NCBI GenBank assembly: GCA_028023455.1 | Contig: JAQFVV010007246.1 | Coordinates: 1-64,000, forward strand | Reading direction: 5' to 3' | Source of the DNA: Epiperipatus broadwayi | Taxonomy: Eukaryota > Onychophora > Udeonychophora > Euonychophora > Peripatidae | Length of the DNA stretch: 64,000 bases | In this document: one piece after another, positions 49,850 to 61,219 of the stretch | Numbering within the stretch: the first letter of the stretch is position 1 | Layout: each line of letters starts with the position of its first letter | Notes under the pieces: model-generated | The model's database searches: none | What the model was told of the DNA's origin: nothing | Seen by the model: only the letters and a program-made list of their open reading frames with translations | Position numbers and translations under genes: made by a program

Positions 49850-50218
49850 TAAGCATAAGTGATTCACCTAAGCTTTATAACACTTACTGATAGGTGAGCG
49901 CAGAAAGGATTTTGCTATTAACTGAAAGGAGACCCTTTGATTCCTCTTGGAGGCCTTAAAGGAACCGAGCAGGGCAAATTCCTAATGTCCACTCCATACG
50001 TTCTTGTCATTGCAGCTGTTATTACTATATGTTTATTCATATAGTATATGAACATGGATGGGCTGCTCACCAACATGCATTAGCCAGTGTGGTGAGTTTA
50101 TTGGCTTTTTACCTCTGAGTTTAAGATCAAGAAACACCATGGTCTTTCTTCTCAGTGCCTGATAAGGCAGAATGAATGTTTGTGTAAATGATAAAGATTT
50201 TTTCCCAATTATACAATT
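49850..50218 (+). other. Probable 5' leader of the RTE LINE
   Basis: About 370 bases upstream of the RTE coding region are clearly less AT-rich than the surrounding DNA and contain CCTTAAAGGAACCGAGCAGG and CACCAACATGCATTAGCC. The leader is inferred from its position and composition; the true 5' end of the element was not found. Confidence 0.4.
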
Positions 50219-51235
50219 ATGACAGACAAAAATAAAGCATGGCCCTTAATCCCAGGAGGCTGTAAAGTCACCAACCAAGGCAGCGGTTGGTGGCAGAAGG
50301 CGGAGGGTGCTAAGAATATCCTGGAGGTGGACCCAGGCTGCCATTTGATGACAACTTTTTATTTAGGTACTTACAACTGCAGATCACTTTCAAGTGAAGG
50401 AAGATTGCAAGAATTAGAAGAAGAACTGTCTTATATTAAATGGGATATTATTGGACTTTGTGAAGTTAGAAGAAAAGGTGAAGGGACAATTGATTTAAAA
50501 AGTGGACATATGCTGTATTATAAAGGCACAAATATTGGAAATACAAGTGGAGTAGGATTCATTATAAATAAAAAATGGAAGAACAATATTGTGGAGATTG
50601 ATGGTGTATCAGACAGAGTGGCAAGATTAGTTATACAACTTAATAGCAGATATCAAATGCAGATAATTCAGGTTTATGCCCCAACAAGTTCTCACAGTGA
50701 TGAAGTAGTAGAAGATTTTTATATGGATGTACAAAAGGCTTTTGATCAGAGTAAACAACATTTTAAAATTGTTATGGGAGATTTTAATGCTAAAATTGGT
50801 AAACAAATGAAAGATGAAAGTGTCGTAGGTAATTCTGGTTATGGTAATAGAAATCAGAGAGAACATAGACTTGTGGAGTTTGCAGAGAAGGAAAAACTTT
50901 ATATTATGAATTCTTTTTTTGAGAAAAATGTTAGAAGGAAATGGACATGGAAGCATCCAAATGAAGGTACAGCAGAATTGGATTATATTTTGACTAACAG
51001 GAAATACATATTTCAAGATTGTAATGTTCTTAATAAATTTAACACAGGAAGTGATCATCGATTAGTAAGGGGTAAGATACATGTTAATGTAAAACTAGAG
51101 AGACAAAAATTATTAAGAAAAACTATATTTACAGTTGATATTCCTAATCTTCAGAAACATTCTAATGAATTTAAATTAGAACTTACAAATCGGTTTCAAG
51201 TATTAGTAGATTTTGAACATCCGATTCAGATTTGA
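50219..51235 (+). pseudogene. RTE endonuclease domain (EEP fold)
   Basis: The 338-codon frame carries the endonuclease/exonuclease/phosphatase fold that nicks target DNA. Visible motifs are LGTYNCRSL with the metal-site Asn at residue 53, LCEVRR with the catalytic Glu at 82, QVYAPT with Tyr at 153, GDFNA with Asp 188 and Asn 190, ELDYIL near 253-258, and the final SDH at 278-280. All key residues appear present, so the domain itself may still be intact. Invertebrate databases often mislabel such ORFs as craniofacial development protein 2-like. The first about 45 residues have no recognised domain. The frame ends early at a TGA after a frameshift near 51210-51230. Confidence 0.9.
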
Positions 51236-51600
51236 ATGAAATTAATATGAAAATAACTGATACACTTTTAAAAACTGCAACAAAGATAGCTGGTAGAAAA
51301 AAGCAGTAATTGACTAATAAAATTTCTACTGAGACTAGAGAACTTATGAAGAAAAGAAGGAATATGAAGATATGCAAGAATGATGCATTAAAAAGAATTG
51401 AATATCTCGAATTTTGTAAAATGGTGCGGAAAAGAGTTGAAAATGATATAAGAAAGTATAACTGTGAACTAGCAAGAAAAGCTGTAGAAGAAAATAAAAG
51501 TCTTAAGAATGTAAAACAACATTTTGGTATTGGTAGGAAATTTATATCTGCAATAAGGAAAAAGATGAAATTATTACTAAAAAGAGGGATGACATTATGA
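51236..51600 (+). pseudogene. RTE linker between endonuclease and polymerase, broken
   Basis: In frame 1 the sequence continues SDLNEINMKITDTLLKTATK, meets a TAA at 51307-51309, then reads on as TNKISTETRELMKKRRNMK. It is a charged, helical-looking linker typical of RTE and related LINEs (KPWWT...-type region before the polymerase). Another frameshift near 51555-51595 restores the frame (DEIITKKRDDIMKLVEDFY) that leads into the polymerase. Confidence 0.75.
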
Positions 51601-52738
51601 AATTGGTAGAAGATTTTTATCAAGAATTATATAGTAATAAAGAACAAGTACCTCTTATATTTATTACATCTTCCGAATTGCCCAGAATTTTAAATGAAGA
51701 AGTGAGAAATGCAATTAAATGTATGAAAAAAGGAAAGGCTCCAGGTAATAATGGAATTATAATTGATATATTAAAAGAAGCAGGTGAAGAAACAGAAAAA
51801 GTATTAGCAAAGTTATATACCAAATGTCTAAATGATAAAGATGTACCGGATGATTGGAAGAATGCAGTAATAATATTAATATTTAAAAAAGGTGATAAAG
51901 AAGATATTAGAAATTACAGACCTATCAGCCTTTTATCAGTTTTATATAAAATTTTTACCAAGATAATTACAACTCGTCTACAGAGAACCTTGGATTTTCA
52001 CCAACCAAGAGAACAAGCTGGATTTAAAAGTGGTTTTAGTACAGTAGATCATATTCAAGTATTGAGAGAAGTTATAGAAAGGACAAATGAATATGAGTTG
52101 TCATTATGTTTTGGATTTGTAGATTATGAAAAGGCATTTGATTCTATAAACATTTCTTCAGTGATTAATGCATTGGATCATCAAGGTATAGATCCAGGAT
52201 ATTGTCATATTTGAAAGAATATTTATAAAAATGCAACAGCAACAATTAGATTACATAATGATACTGGGAAAGTCAACATTGAGAAAGGTGTAAGACAAGG
52301 TGACTCCATATCTCCAAAACTTTTTACAGCAGTGCTGCAAGAAGTATTTTGTGGATTAAAATGGGAAACTAAAGGAGTGAAAGTAAATGGAGATTATTTA
52401 AGTCATTTAGATTTCGCAGATGATGTAGTTGTTTTTGCAAATAATGCTTCCGAGCTGCAGGAAATGTTGCAGGAGTTATCAGATGAAAGTAGGAAAGTAG
52501 GACTAAAGATAAATGTTAAAAAGACTAAAGTAATGTTTAATCGATTTGCTCAAAATATGAAAATAAAGATTGATTATGATGAATTAGAAGAAGTTAAGAG
52601 TTACAAATACCTTGGTCAGATTATTAATACAGATGGAAACATAATAGAGGAAATTAATCATAGAATTAAACTTGGTTGGAGTGCTTTTGGTAGAAATAAC
52701 TTGATATTAAAAGGAAATATGCCTATGTGTTTGAAAAA
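51560..52738 (+). pseudogene. RTE reverse transcriptase domain
   Basis: The polymerase reads through one frame with a single TGA at 52212-52214. Motifs in order: KKGKAPGNNGI (about 51726-51760), FKKGDKEDIRNYRPISLLS (about 51882-51940), REQAGFKSGFST (about 52008-52043), FVDYEKAFDSI with the first catalytic Asp at about 52122-52124, GVRQGDSISPKLF (about 52288-52325) and LDFADDVVVFA with the Asp pair at about 52419-52424. KKTKVMFN and YKYLGQIIN follow. It makes DNA from the element's RNA at the nicked target. The stop between motifs A and B (after PGYCHI) truncates the enzyme, and the A7 tract at 52734-52740 shifts it again. Confidence 0.92.
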
Positions 52739-53176
52739 AAGGTTTTTAACAAATGTGTTTTACCAGTTCTTACTTATGGATCTGAGACTTGGACACTTAA
52801 TAGAAGATCAATACAGAGACTTCAGACCACTCAAAGAAGTATGGAGAGATGTATGTTGGGAGTAACAAGAAGAGATCGAAAACGCAATGTATGGGTAAGA
52901 GAACAAACAGGTGTTACTGACCTCATTGAAAAAATTAAAAGATTGAAGTGGAGTTGGGCTGGACATATTGCTAGAAGAGATGATAATAGATGGACAATTG
53001 AAATTTTAAACTGGATTCCAAGAGATTGTAAAAGACCCAGAAGGAGACCACATGTAAGATGGATGGATGAAATAAGAAAATGTGTAGGGGTGATGTGGAG
53101 AAGAGAAGCTAAAGATCGGAGAAGATGGATTAAACTTGGAGAGACCTTCATCCTGCAGTGGATTGATAATGGTTGA
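52734..53176 (+). pseudogene. RTE C-terminal region
   Basis: After the frameshift, frame 2 continues KKVFNKCVLPVLTYGSETW, RRSIQRLQTTQRSMERCML, VTDLIEKIKRLKWSWAGHIARR, then KRPRRRPHVRWMDEI, and stops at 53174-53176. LTYGSETW, the W-GH-AR-D-RW block and the R-P-RRP--RW block are hallmarks of the C-terminus of RTE and related LINEs. No additional domain follows. Confidence 0.88.
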
Positions 53177-53200
53177 TAATGATGATGAGCGCAAGTAAAT

Positions 53201-54777
53201 TATCAATAATGCATGTCTGATTTTTTTCTGACTACTATTCAGTGTATATTATATAACTCTATAATTTATTTATATATACCTATTAAATATTAAATTCCTA
53301 CCACAGTAGACTGTATGAAGAAAGTGGAGGGGATATGGGGGATAATCTCCTCCTGGACCTGAAACAAATAAATAAATACATCTTTATATTAGCAATTTTT
53401 ACAAAGAATATATTAACGATCTATCTTTTGATGGCTAGTCTATTTTTTATATAGTTTCCTGCAGGAAGAAGATATATTTGTTTATTTTTTTTTACCGCGA
53501 GAAGAAACATAATCATCACCAGTTTGATTTATATATATTAACTAATAAATAGCAAACATTGCTAAATATAGTGTGTTGTATTTGTTTAAATTATTTCACA
53601 GTTAGATGGAGCGAGGTCATCTCCACTCCATTTCCACATGGCTTAACAATGGCATATATCATTATTATCATATACTAACATTTTTACTTTAAATTTCATT
53701 ATCCTAGTTGAATTATATATATATACATTTTTATTTGCATTGAAACGAATAAAAATAGCCTCATCAATTTTTTTTATCATTTTAAGTTTAACGGAAATCT
53801 TCTTTTACTTATTCTATAAAGACCTTTATATAAAAATGGTAGTTAAAAATAATTGCATTGCTAAACTTGACGATTTTATAAACTTTTTTTAAAATCTGTT
53901 ATCTAAAGTTTTTAATATTTTTTTATTTTATTATTTTAATCTTTTTTTTTAAAAAAAACAATTGCAACTTATTTTTTATTTTCCAAATGTTATTGAAATA
54001 TCCTAAAGTCAATAAAATAAGATTTTTATCCCCTCCCCCCTCAACTTCTGACAAAATAAATATTTAGTTTCAAATTTTTTTTGGAATATTCAAGATATAA
54101 TTTTAAACAAACGGTTTATTATTCAGAGACGTTATGCTATTTGAGTGTCAGAAGTAATAGATTTGAGTTTCAATCAGGAACAAATTTATCACTGCAATAA
54201 CTCACAAAGAGCTCAGTTACACAGAATGTCATGTGATGTTTGATGATATGTAGTTCACAAAGTCCAAATAGAAGAATTTTCCTGTAAGTAATTAATTTTT
54301 AAAACAATTACCACAGCAACTAAAAGGTTTTATAATAAAAACAATTAACAAAAAAATGCTTATAATTATTATACATTATATTCAATGTATTTAAAAAAAG
54401 GACACATTTCAATGTTTTAATGTCAACTTTTCTGTCTAGAAATAAATGGAATACCTAGGCAAAGTAGGATAATACAACCAAATAATAATAACTCTTGCAT
54501 TTCATGTAAATTGTTTGTTATTTCTTGCTATTCTTAACAAAATCTCAACTCAAATTTAGTTATAGCATGTGCCCAGTTTTGCATATCACTAAAATGCATA
54601 ATATTTCATTAACAAGTATATAATTTTACAACAAGAAGCTGGCCAGCAGTAAAAAGTATAGATTTTATGATTACTATAATGAGTTAAATAATTGAGAAGT
54701 TTAAAAAACTGAATATAATGATTGTGTCTTTTGGAGAAATGTTATTCACATAATCATCAGATTAGATGTTATCAGCC
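53201..54777. other. AT-rich DNA without a recognised gene
   Basis: A less AT-rich patch at about 53300-53370 (GAAGAAAGTGGAGGGGATA...) is unexplained. A possible SINE relic lies at about 54127-54240, with TATGCTATTTGAGTGTCAG (A-box-like) and GAGTTTCAATCAGG (B-box-like). Confidence 0.35.
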
Positions 54778-55386
54778 CCTAATAATAGCGTGACCAAACG
54801 TACTGATTTTTGGGGATTTGTACCTATTTTTGATTAGAAGTCCCAGTGTCCCCAAAATGCCTTTTAGGACCATTGTATATCCCAATTTTCAAATACTCAT
54901 AATTATTATTTGTCTTACATAGATAATTTACTGCAAAAATTATAATTTTTTGGCCCTCTCTGTCCATTTCAGTCTCTAAAGTAATATTATAAAAACTTCA
55001 CTCAAATTCCAACACCAAAACAAAGATTACTATTATGTTATATAGCCAGGTTCTCAAGCTAGATGCATTCTTGTGTTCAGCATTGCCTTGAAGCATGCAT
55101 AGTTGGATTTTTGTAAACTAAAATTTGAACTGTGTTTGCAAACTGCTTTGATTTACATTGTAATTTTACTAGTACTTTGTTGATATTATTTTCCTATAAT
55201 GAAAAAATTAATAGGAATATTAATAATCCCAAACAATAGACAACATGCCAAAGAGAAAGTGTACTTACAATATTGAATATACACAGGGATGGAGTTTTAT
55301 AAAAAAAAAGAACACCATGCCATAAAAATGATTGGTCGTTATGTACTGATTTTTGATTGAAGCAGTCTGGTCACCCTACATAATAA
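54778..55386 (+). mobile_element. Internally deleted hAT-type DNA transposon
   Basis: The left terminus TAGCGTGACCAAACGTAC (54786) is inverted at the right as GTAGGGTGACCAGACTGC read from 55379 back. The GTGACCA-type terminus and an 8-bp flank pair (CCTAATAA at 54778-54785 and CATAATAA at 55379-55386, seven of eight matching) are characteristic of hAT elements. Inside, a plus-strand ATG at 55245 opens MPKRKCTYNIEY...WSFIKKK, the usual N-terminus of BED-finger hAT transposases. It stops after 37 codons, in the right terminus. The catalytic body has been lost, so it would be non-autonomous. Confidence 0.75.
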
Positions 55387-55689
55387 TAATAATATGTTAA
55401 TCAACATTAAATAATTTATTTTTTTGTCACATCTTCCTTTTTTGCCTTTATATTTTTAAATACTTCATTTATTGTTATGATTATTTGAATATATTCATTT
55501 TACAGTCATTTATCTTTTTCAGCTTTTCAAAATTTTGTAAATTTTTACTTTAAATTATATAACAAAACTTTTCTTTGTGAATTTAAACCAAATTCACATT
55601 TAATTTGGTCAATTGCTAACTGAGCTTTGCACAACCAATAGTTTAGAATTCACTCTACCAATAGGAATATTTTCTGTTAAGATACACAA

Positions 55690-56600
55690 AAATGGTTAAG
55701 AGCATCAGAAAATTAAAAAAAAATGTAAACATTAATGAAGCTATAAAAAATTAATAATGGAAATATATAGATAGAAAGAATTTTTGAAAAATTGGATATT
55801 AACGAATAAAAAATAATAGAAATATTATACCAAAAACACAATTATGATTTAAAAATATATTACAACAAAACATTTCTAAAAATAGAAACTTAGCAGTATG
55901 AACAACTTATTAATGTGTATTGAAAATATGTAAGAATTTATATAAATAATCTATATAATAAACACACTGTATAAAGAAAGTCATGAATTCAATAAGGACA
56001 AAGTGAGTCACACAATAATAAAATATTATAAAGTAAATATTCACTAAAATTTTAAATGAATACTGTGAGAAGCCAATCAAAATATAATATTGTAAGGTAG
56101 AAAAAAGTGAAGAATGTAAGGATCTAGGCACGATCATATAAAAGGGAATAAGAAATGAGGTTATAAAAGAAAAAATAAAACATACTAGATAGACAAGATT
56201 ATAGCAATAATAAATGCGATATTATGGGATGGAATAAAGAAAAACTTAATAAGAAATAAATATACCACTCTTTCATAAATACTTTCAATATATAATAATG
56301 ATATTTATCAAATGATGGTAAAAATGGAAAAGGAATTGTTTTGGTTACAGAAATAAATGGTAAGTAAGTAATAAAGGAAATTAAAAATTAGCAATAAGAG
56401 AGTTTGGCAGATAAATGATAAATACATATGGAAAATGGAATGGTATAGATATGAATAAGAATGTTTCCTTAATCAGACATCACTGCAAAAAAGAGATAGA
56501 GTATGTCCAAAGACAAGTAGATGAAAAGGAATAGATAAAAAAAATAATAAAAATATTTTAAAAATATTTCTGAAATAGATAGCAAGATATGATGACTGGG
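55690..56600 (+). pseudogene. Heavily decayed non-LTR reverse transcriptase relic
   Basis: Piecewise translation gives ECKDLGTII (about 56112-56140, the Y-LG-I block after the polymerase active site), then NAILWDGIKKNLI in shifted frames, IYQMMVKMEKELF (about 56300-56340, counterpart of the Y-S-T-L-K block) and KKRDRVCPKTSR (about 56492-56530, the (R)KRGRP-type basic tail). It resembles the C-terminal half of a LINE different from the RTE copies above. The upstream half (55690-56100) is too eroded to assign. No frame is open. Confidence 0.45.
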
Positions 56601-56989
56601 AATCAGATGACATTGCAAAATATATCATATTAATGAGAATCTATTGATAAGTTTTTCTACAAATTAAAAAATAGAGTTTAAAATAATTGATGCTTAAATA
56701 AAAATATTGATTTAGATTAGCAAAATAGAATTCAATTTCATATTATTACAAAAAAACACCTAATGTTATAAATCTGTTGATTTTCTAATGATTATCCTCA
56801 CTTGTTTTAGAGGTTTAGATAATTTTCAATGGAAAAGTGAAATTATGATGAATACTATAATTAAATATTTAGAAATAGTGGTGGGATTATAGACAACCAT
56901 ACACTTTGAATCAAAACTGACCTCTGTCACTTTTGTCTTAAAATGTCACATAACCTCCTGGGTGACAAATTATTCAAGTATTTTACTGA

Positions 56990-57362
56990 AAAATTATAGG
57001 GGATTTGAACACAGGCTTTCATGCTTCCTTCATCTATCCACTCTATCACACACAATTGATAAACATGACCACCCACATATGAAAAAAGTAAATGGTCTTC
57101 AATATACATATTTCATACAAAATCAGCACTCATCAGTTGGTCCATATCATCATCCCCCATGCACATATATAGTCAGTGATCAGTTTTATATTAAGATAAC
57201 CAATTCCTCAAACTTCAATGGATAGGCTTCAATCTACTCCACTCTCCAACTCTTCAAACATTTATATCATTGAAAATCTGATGATAGAATATTTAAATAT
57301 CTTGTTGATGCCAATATTATTGTCATGCCCATATTGACTTTTAAGTCATTCTGATCATTCAT
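56990..57362 (-). mobile_element. Family B dispersed repeat, copy 4 (minus strand)
   Basis: This is the reverse complement of 17645-17960 along its length. Read on the minus strand it runs from GTCAATATGGGCATGACAA through GTTGGAGAGTGGAG and CCAACTGATGAGTGCTGA, and ends in GTGGATAGATGAAGG...GTGTTCAAATCCCC. The last segment has the A-box/B-box spacing of a tRNA. It is the clearest tRNA-like end in the family. Overlapping 87- and 60-codon frames are not coding. Confidence 0.7.
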
Positions 57363-57384
57363 GTATAGAACAAAAGCAAAAATT

Positions 57385-57451
57385 ATTTGATATATATATA
57401 TATATATATATATATATCAAATAATTATATATGTATTTATAAATTTATAGT

Positions 57452-57480
<29 letters not shown>
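57385..57480. repeat. TA microsatellites in a palindromic setting
   Basis: AAATTATTTGATATA, a TA run and TATATCAAATAATT form a perfect-looking hairpin at about 57381-57424. A second TA array at 57453-57480 follows, bordered by ATAAATTTATAGTTATA on the left and by ACTATAAATTTA on the right. Confidence 0.85.
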
Positions 57481-57483
<3 letters not shown>

Positions 57484-58149
57484 AAAGACAACTATAAATT
57501 TAAAAATAGAAGTCCATTATAAAATTATCTTTTACCTTATGTAAAATTTGGCATTAGTCTTTTATTTACTTATTTTAATCTTTAGCCTATAGATATTTTT
57601 TTTTTCAAATACAGCTAGCAATTCAGAAATTCTTTACAAAAAATGCTTAGAAATTTCAAGTAGAAAATAGATTTAGTCATCATTGGGCACATTATATCCT
57701 TCAGCTTTGCAATTTTATGAATAAATTGTGCAGCATTTAGTATAGCATTCATAGTTTATATTAATCAAAAGGATACATAGCCAGAAGTTATTAAATGATT
57801 TATCCTAAAAGATAAGTGGAGAAACTATAATTACCCTACATGTAGTTACTGAGAATTAAGTAGTGTTTAAGAATATTAAGTCTCGATGGCATTCTTGTTG
57901 GGATTTGAAAAGAAGTATATTTGGGTCTTCACATTAAGCACATTTCTTATGCCATAATTGTTTTGTTGTTGAAATAAATGCTTAATGAAATATGCAGAAA
58001 ATAGTTTTTATGCATTTCTTGTTAATGAACTAATTTCTGTTATCTATGGAAATTATAAAAAAATGAACATATTTGTGCTCTACAAAACCACTAATGTCAT
58101 TTATAATAAATAAGAGTAGTCCAAGAAGCAGATAATTTCTAATCTACTA
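57481..58149. other. AT-rich DNA with no recognised feature
   Basis: No gene or repeat was recognised. Confidence 0.4.
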
Positions 58150-60400
58150 ATTAAAATTATTAATATATTTCAAGTGGTATTATTCTCTTCTTCAGAAGTT
58201 TCTGGTCTGACCAGGAAGAATATTAGCATGGAAATCAAATATTGAGCTTTAGATTTGTGAAATATAGAATTTAAGGTAATTCACTAATAACTGAGCTATT
58301 CTGCCAAAGGCAATAGTCAGTAGAAATTTCATATACTTATTTATGAGGTTTCCTCTGATTTTTTCAGTTTCCCCTTAAATCTTAATTAATGGCTTCCAGA
58401 TATTATACATTGTTTTATTAGATTGGTTTGTGGAGTTATTTACCATTGTTGTGGTGGCAGATTCTTTAAATATTCTTTTTGGATTTTTTCTCTATTTAAT
58501 ACTTTTGTATTTTTCCAAACAAACACAGATTCATTGATTTAAATATGGTCTGCTACTTTATATAAATCTGGTTTTTTATTTCTTGTCAACAATTTATGTC
58601 TCTTTCAATAACTCATTGTTGGGATAACTGGTCTCACCAATATACATTCTTAAACATTCACATTGTATTTCATAGATGTATTTTGTTTTTCAGCATTTCA
58701 AGTTTAACTTTAGTAGAAGTTAGAAAACCTCTTAGTGTGAAATGACTTTGGAAAACTATTGTGAAGTTATATTGATTGCAGATTTTTTTAGTTTGTCTAC
58801 TGTTTCTGGTATATATAGATCCACTACAGTACCAATAATTGCTTTTTTTTAATGTATTTTTTATGTTATCTATTTAAGGTTTTTTTAATAACAGCTTATG
58901 AGTAACCATTATTCATGAGAGTTTGTTTTAAGTACACCTGTTTATTTTCCAAATCACTGGTTTCTGAATTAACCCTTTGCTCCATGTTATAGTAATAATG
59001 AAGCTCTACCTGATTGAATGTATACACTAAGTATTTTTCTGTTGGAGCAGAAGACAGTAAACTGTAGTTTTGGTTTTGCCTTAAGAGAATCATATAAAGA
59101 TGCCTATTTTTTATCTTATTCAATTGTCAATTAAATTATGTTCTCAATGTGTGTCCACAATGTTTGTAATAGTGTGTAACCATATAACCATAAAACAAAA
59201 ATATACCAACATAGTAAAGGTACACCTTAAATGGATATGGAGTTGTATTTTGAACTATGGTTTCAAGATATTCCATGTAAATATTGCTAATTAAAGGTAA
59301 CAGTAGTGATCCCATAGTAATTTCTTGATTTTGTTGGAAAAACTTTGTGTTGTATGGAATGTGTATTGTTGTTATGATGAATGTTAATGGGAAGAATTTT
59401 GAAGATTTGTAATATATTATCAAAGTACATTTGTGAATAAAATTTCTACAACAAAGCTTTTCAATATAGTAGTTCTTTCAACTTTCATGTTTTTGATTCA
59501 TTCTACAATCCCTAACAAAGACCTATGTCTTGTATGGCAAAAGATCAAGAGCTTTGAGAAGAAATCATGACAAATTTTGGCTAGGTGAATTTCTACCCTT
59601 AGCAATAAATCTTAATGAAATATAGCCCTTATAAATTTTAGGTAGCCCATAAAAATAAAGAATTTTAATGAAATAAAATGGTTAAATTACTTTTTTTCTG
59701 AATCAGTGAAATATTTGAGATTTTGAATAATTCTTGTAACTCTCTATACTTGCTATTGTATTTTTGTCACTTTTATGAATTGACATTCTGTGAAGTGTTT
59801 TTGCATTTTGTTATCATAATTAATTGTATCTATTGTCACTGTAGTATTGCTTTTAACAGTAGAGAGAATAATTATGATTTGTCTAGTTTCAGAGATTTTA
59901 TAATTTCCTCCATCATAAAAAATGTTTGACTTCAGGTTTTAGTGTCAAGTGGTCTTTTTATTTTTCAATATAATTCTGTTGCATCTTCTTGAAACAATCT
60001 TGTACAACTTTTTCTGTGGCTGCCATTGTGTCTAATAAAACCATATTAGATGATATAGCTTAAGCCTTTTTACAAAACTAAAATTTTAGCATATATTAGA
60101 TGTTTAGAACAAACATTTTTAACTGATGTAGCCAGTAGATTGTTTGATACAATATGACTTTTGATATGCCCATGTATGTGTAAGAGTTTTTTTGTGTTTA
60201 AAATTGAAAACCCTCGTCTATTAAATTTCTATAATTTATTTTCTTTGTCAGAATATCTCAATTTGTTAGAGCAAGCCTTAAATTTATATTCACAATTGTA
60301 AAGGTCCAGATTTTATAATGTCATTGATCATGCCAGCAATACACAAAGAAGAAGGGAGTATAATACCACTTGAAAAAATATATTATATATTAATCTGCAT
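58150..60400 (-). pseudogene. Penelope-like element with inverted ends (minus strand), broken
   Basis: Minus-strand translation gives TTVTIDTINYDNKMQKHFTE (about 59850-59790, the ATVVM...YN-KM--LL block), FFQQNQEITMGS with ISNIYMEYLE (about 59335-59270, the G-MGSP-SP--AN--ME block) and YLYYVGIFLFY (about 59215, where the catalytic Y-V-D-D has become Y-V-G-I). It then gives a frame, 59123-58896, with TEKYLVYTF and LKQTLMNNGYS (the H--T-RYL and L---NGY region). The ends are inverted: TTTCAAGTGGTATTAT (58159) against ATAATACCACTTGAAAAA (60360). GIY-YIG residues were not confidently located in 58.15-58.9 kb. Frameshifts throughout make it inactive. Confidence 0.7.
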
Positions 60401-60786
60401 ACTATTACTAACAATTACATGTATTTGGAAAGTTTAAATTTAAAAGTTTGAATTTTCCTAAAAACATTCATAATTAAAATAAGATGATGAAAATAGTCTA
60501 ACATAATTATTGATATAACTATAATGCTTCAAAATATTCATTTATCACAAAAGTGATATTTTTTAAATGTACATAATATTGTTTAGAACTTACAATGCAA
60601 TTTAAAACAAGAATTGAGTGACTGACTCGGAACCTGAAAGTTTCTAGGTTGAAGTTCAAACTTTCACTTCTGATATTCAAGCATTACATGATTTTCTGAA
60701 TAAGAATCATTTGTTATTTTTTATTTATTTAGTGAAGCTTTAAAACAATCAGTGATTAAAATCCATTTTTAGTGAATTACATTTTT
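60401..60786. other. AT-rich DNA with a possible SINE relic
   Basis: GAGTGACTGACTCGGAAC and TAGGTTGAAGTTCAAAC near 60616-60662 resemble A- and B-box spacing, but no family match or tail was found. Confidence 0.3.
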
Positions 60787-60874
60787 TCATATGTCAAAAC
60801 ACTGACCGGGAAGCAAACCCAGAGCCAGCGGCTTAGAAGGCAGCTGTGCTAACTGCTAGGCCACCAATACTAGG
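60787..60874 (-). mobile_element. tRNA-derived SINE (family A), minus-strand copy
   Basis: The reverse complement reads TATTGGTGGCCTAGCAGTTA (A-box-like), GCACAGCTGCCTTCTAAGCC, GGGTTTGCTTCCCGG (B-box-like), then TGTTTTGACATATG and an A-rich tail. Order and tail match the copies at 27.84, 48.52 and 62.71 kb. Confidence 0.8.
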
Positions 60875-61219
60875 GTCTAATTCAATATTATAATACAGTA
60901 ATGTATCATCTTGCAGACAAACTTTTATTATTAGAATTGAACAAATGATTAAAGACCTAATATTATCTTACAAAATTCTAAATGCATAAAGTTTTTTTTC
61001 TGGAAATCTTTTATATGTAAAAAAGAAGTAAATATATATATATTTAATATTAATAAGAATAAAATCATGACTATTTCACACCTTAAAATATAATAGGTAA
61101 TGAGTTTATTACTCATATTAAAAAGTCTAAATGCACTACATTCCCATATCATCTGTGACTCCATTGTCAACTGAAGAGTTGTGCTAAAAACTATAAAACA
61201 ATTGTTTTAAATTGAAACC

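Larger units (their letters stand above)
50219..53200 (+). mobile_element. Near full-length RTE-type LINE, recently inactivated
   Basis: One element carries, in order, an apurinic-type endonuclease, a reverse transcriptase and a C-terminal region across about 3 kb, the usual size for an RTE single ORF. The coding path runs frame 2 (50219 to about 51225), frame 1 (to about 51560), frame 3 (to about 52735) and frame 2 (to 53176). Stops lie at 51233-51235, 51307-51309 and 52212-52214. The last shift is in an A homopolymer at 52734-52740. The 3' end is short and TGATGATGA-rich (about 53176-53190), as in many RTE families. The low number of lesions makes it much younger than the copy at 27.6 kb. 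Confidence 0.9.

Noticed and set aside
57391-57480. Palindrome around TA runs as a possible transposon
   Set aside because: A TA run is self-complementary and the non-TA arms are very short, so slippage explains it.
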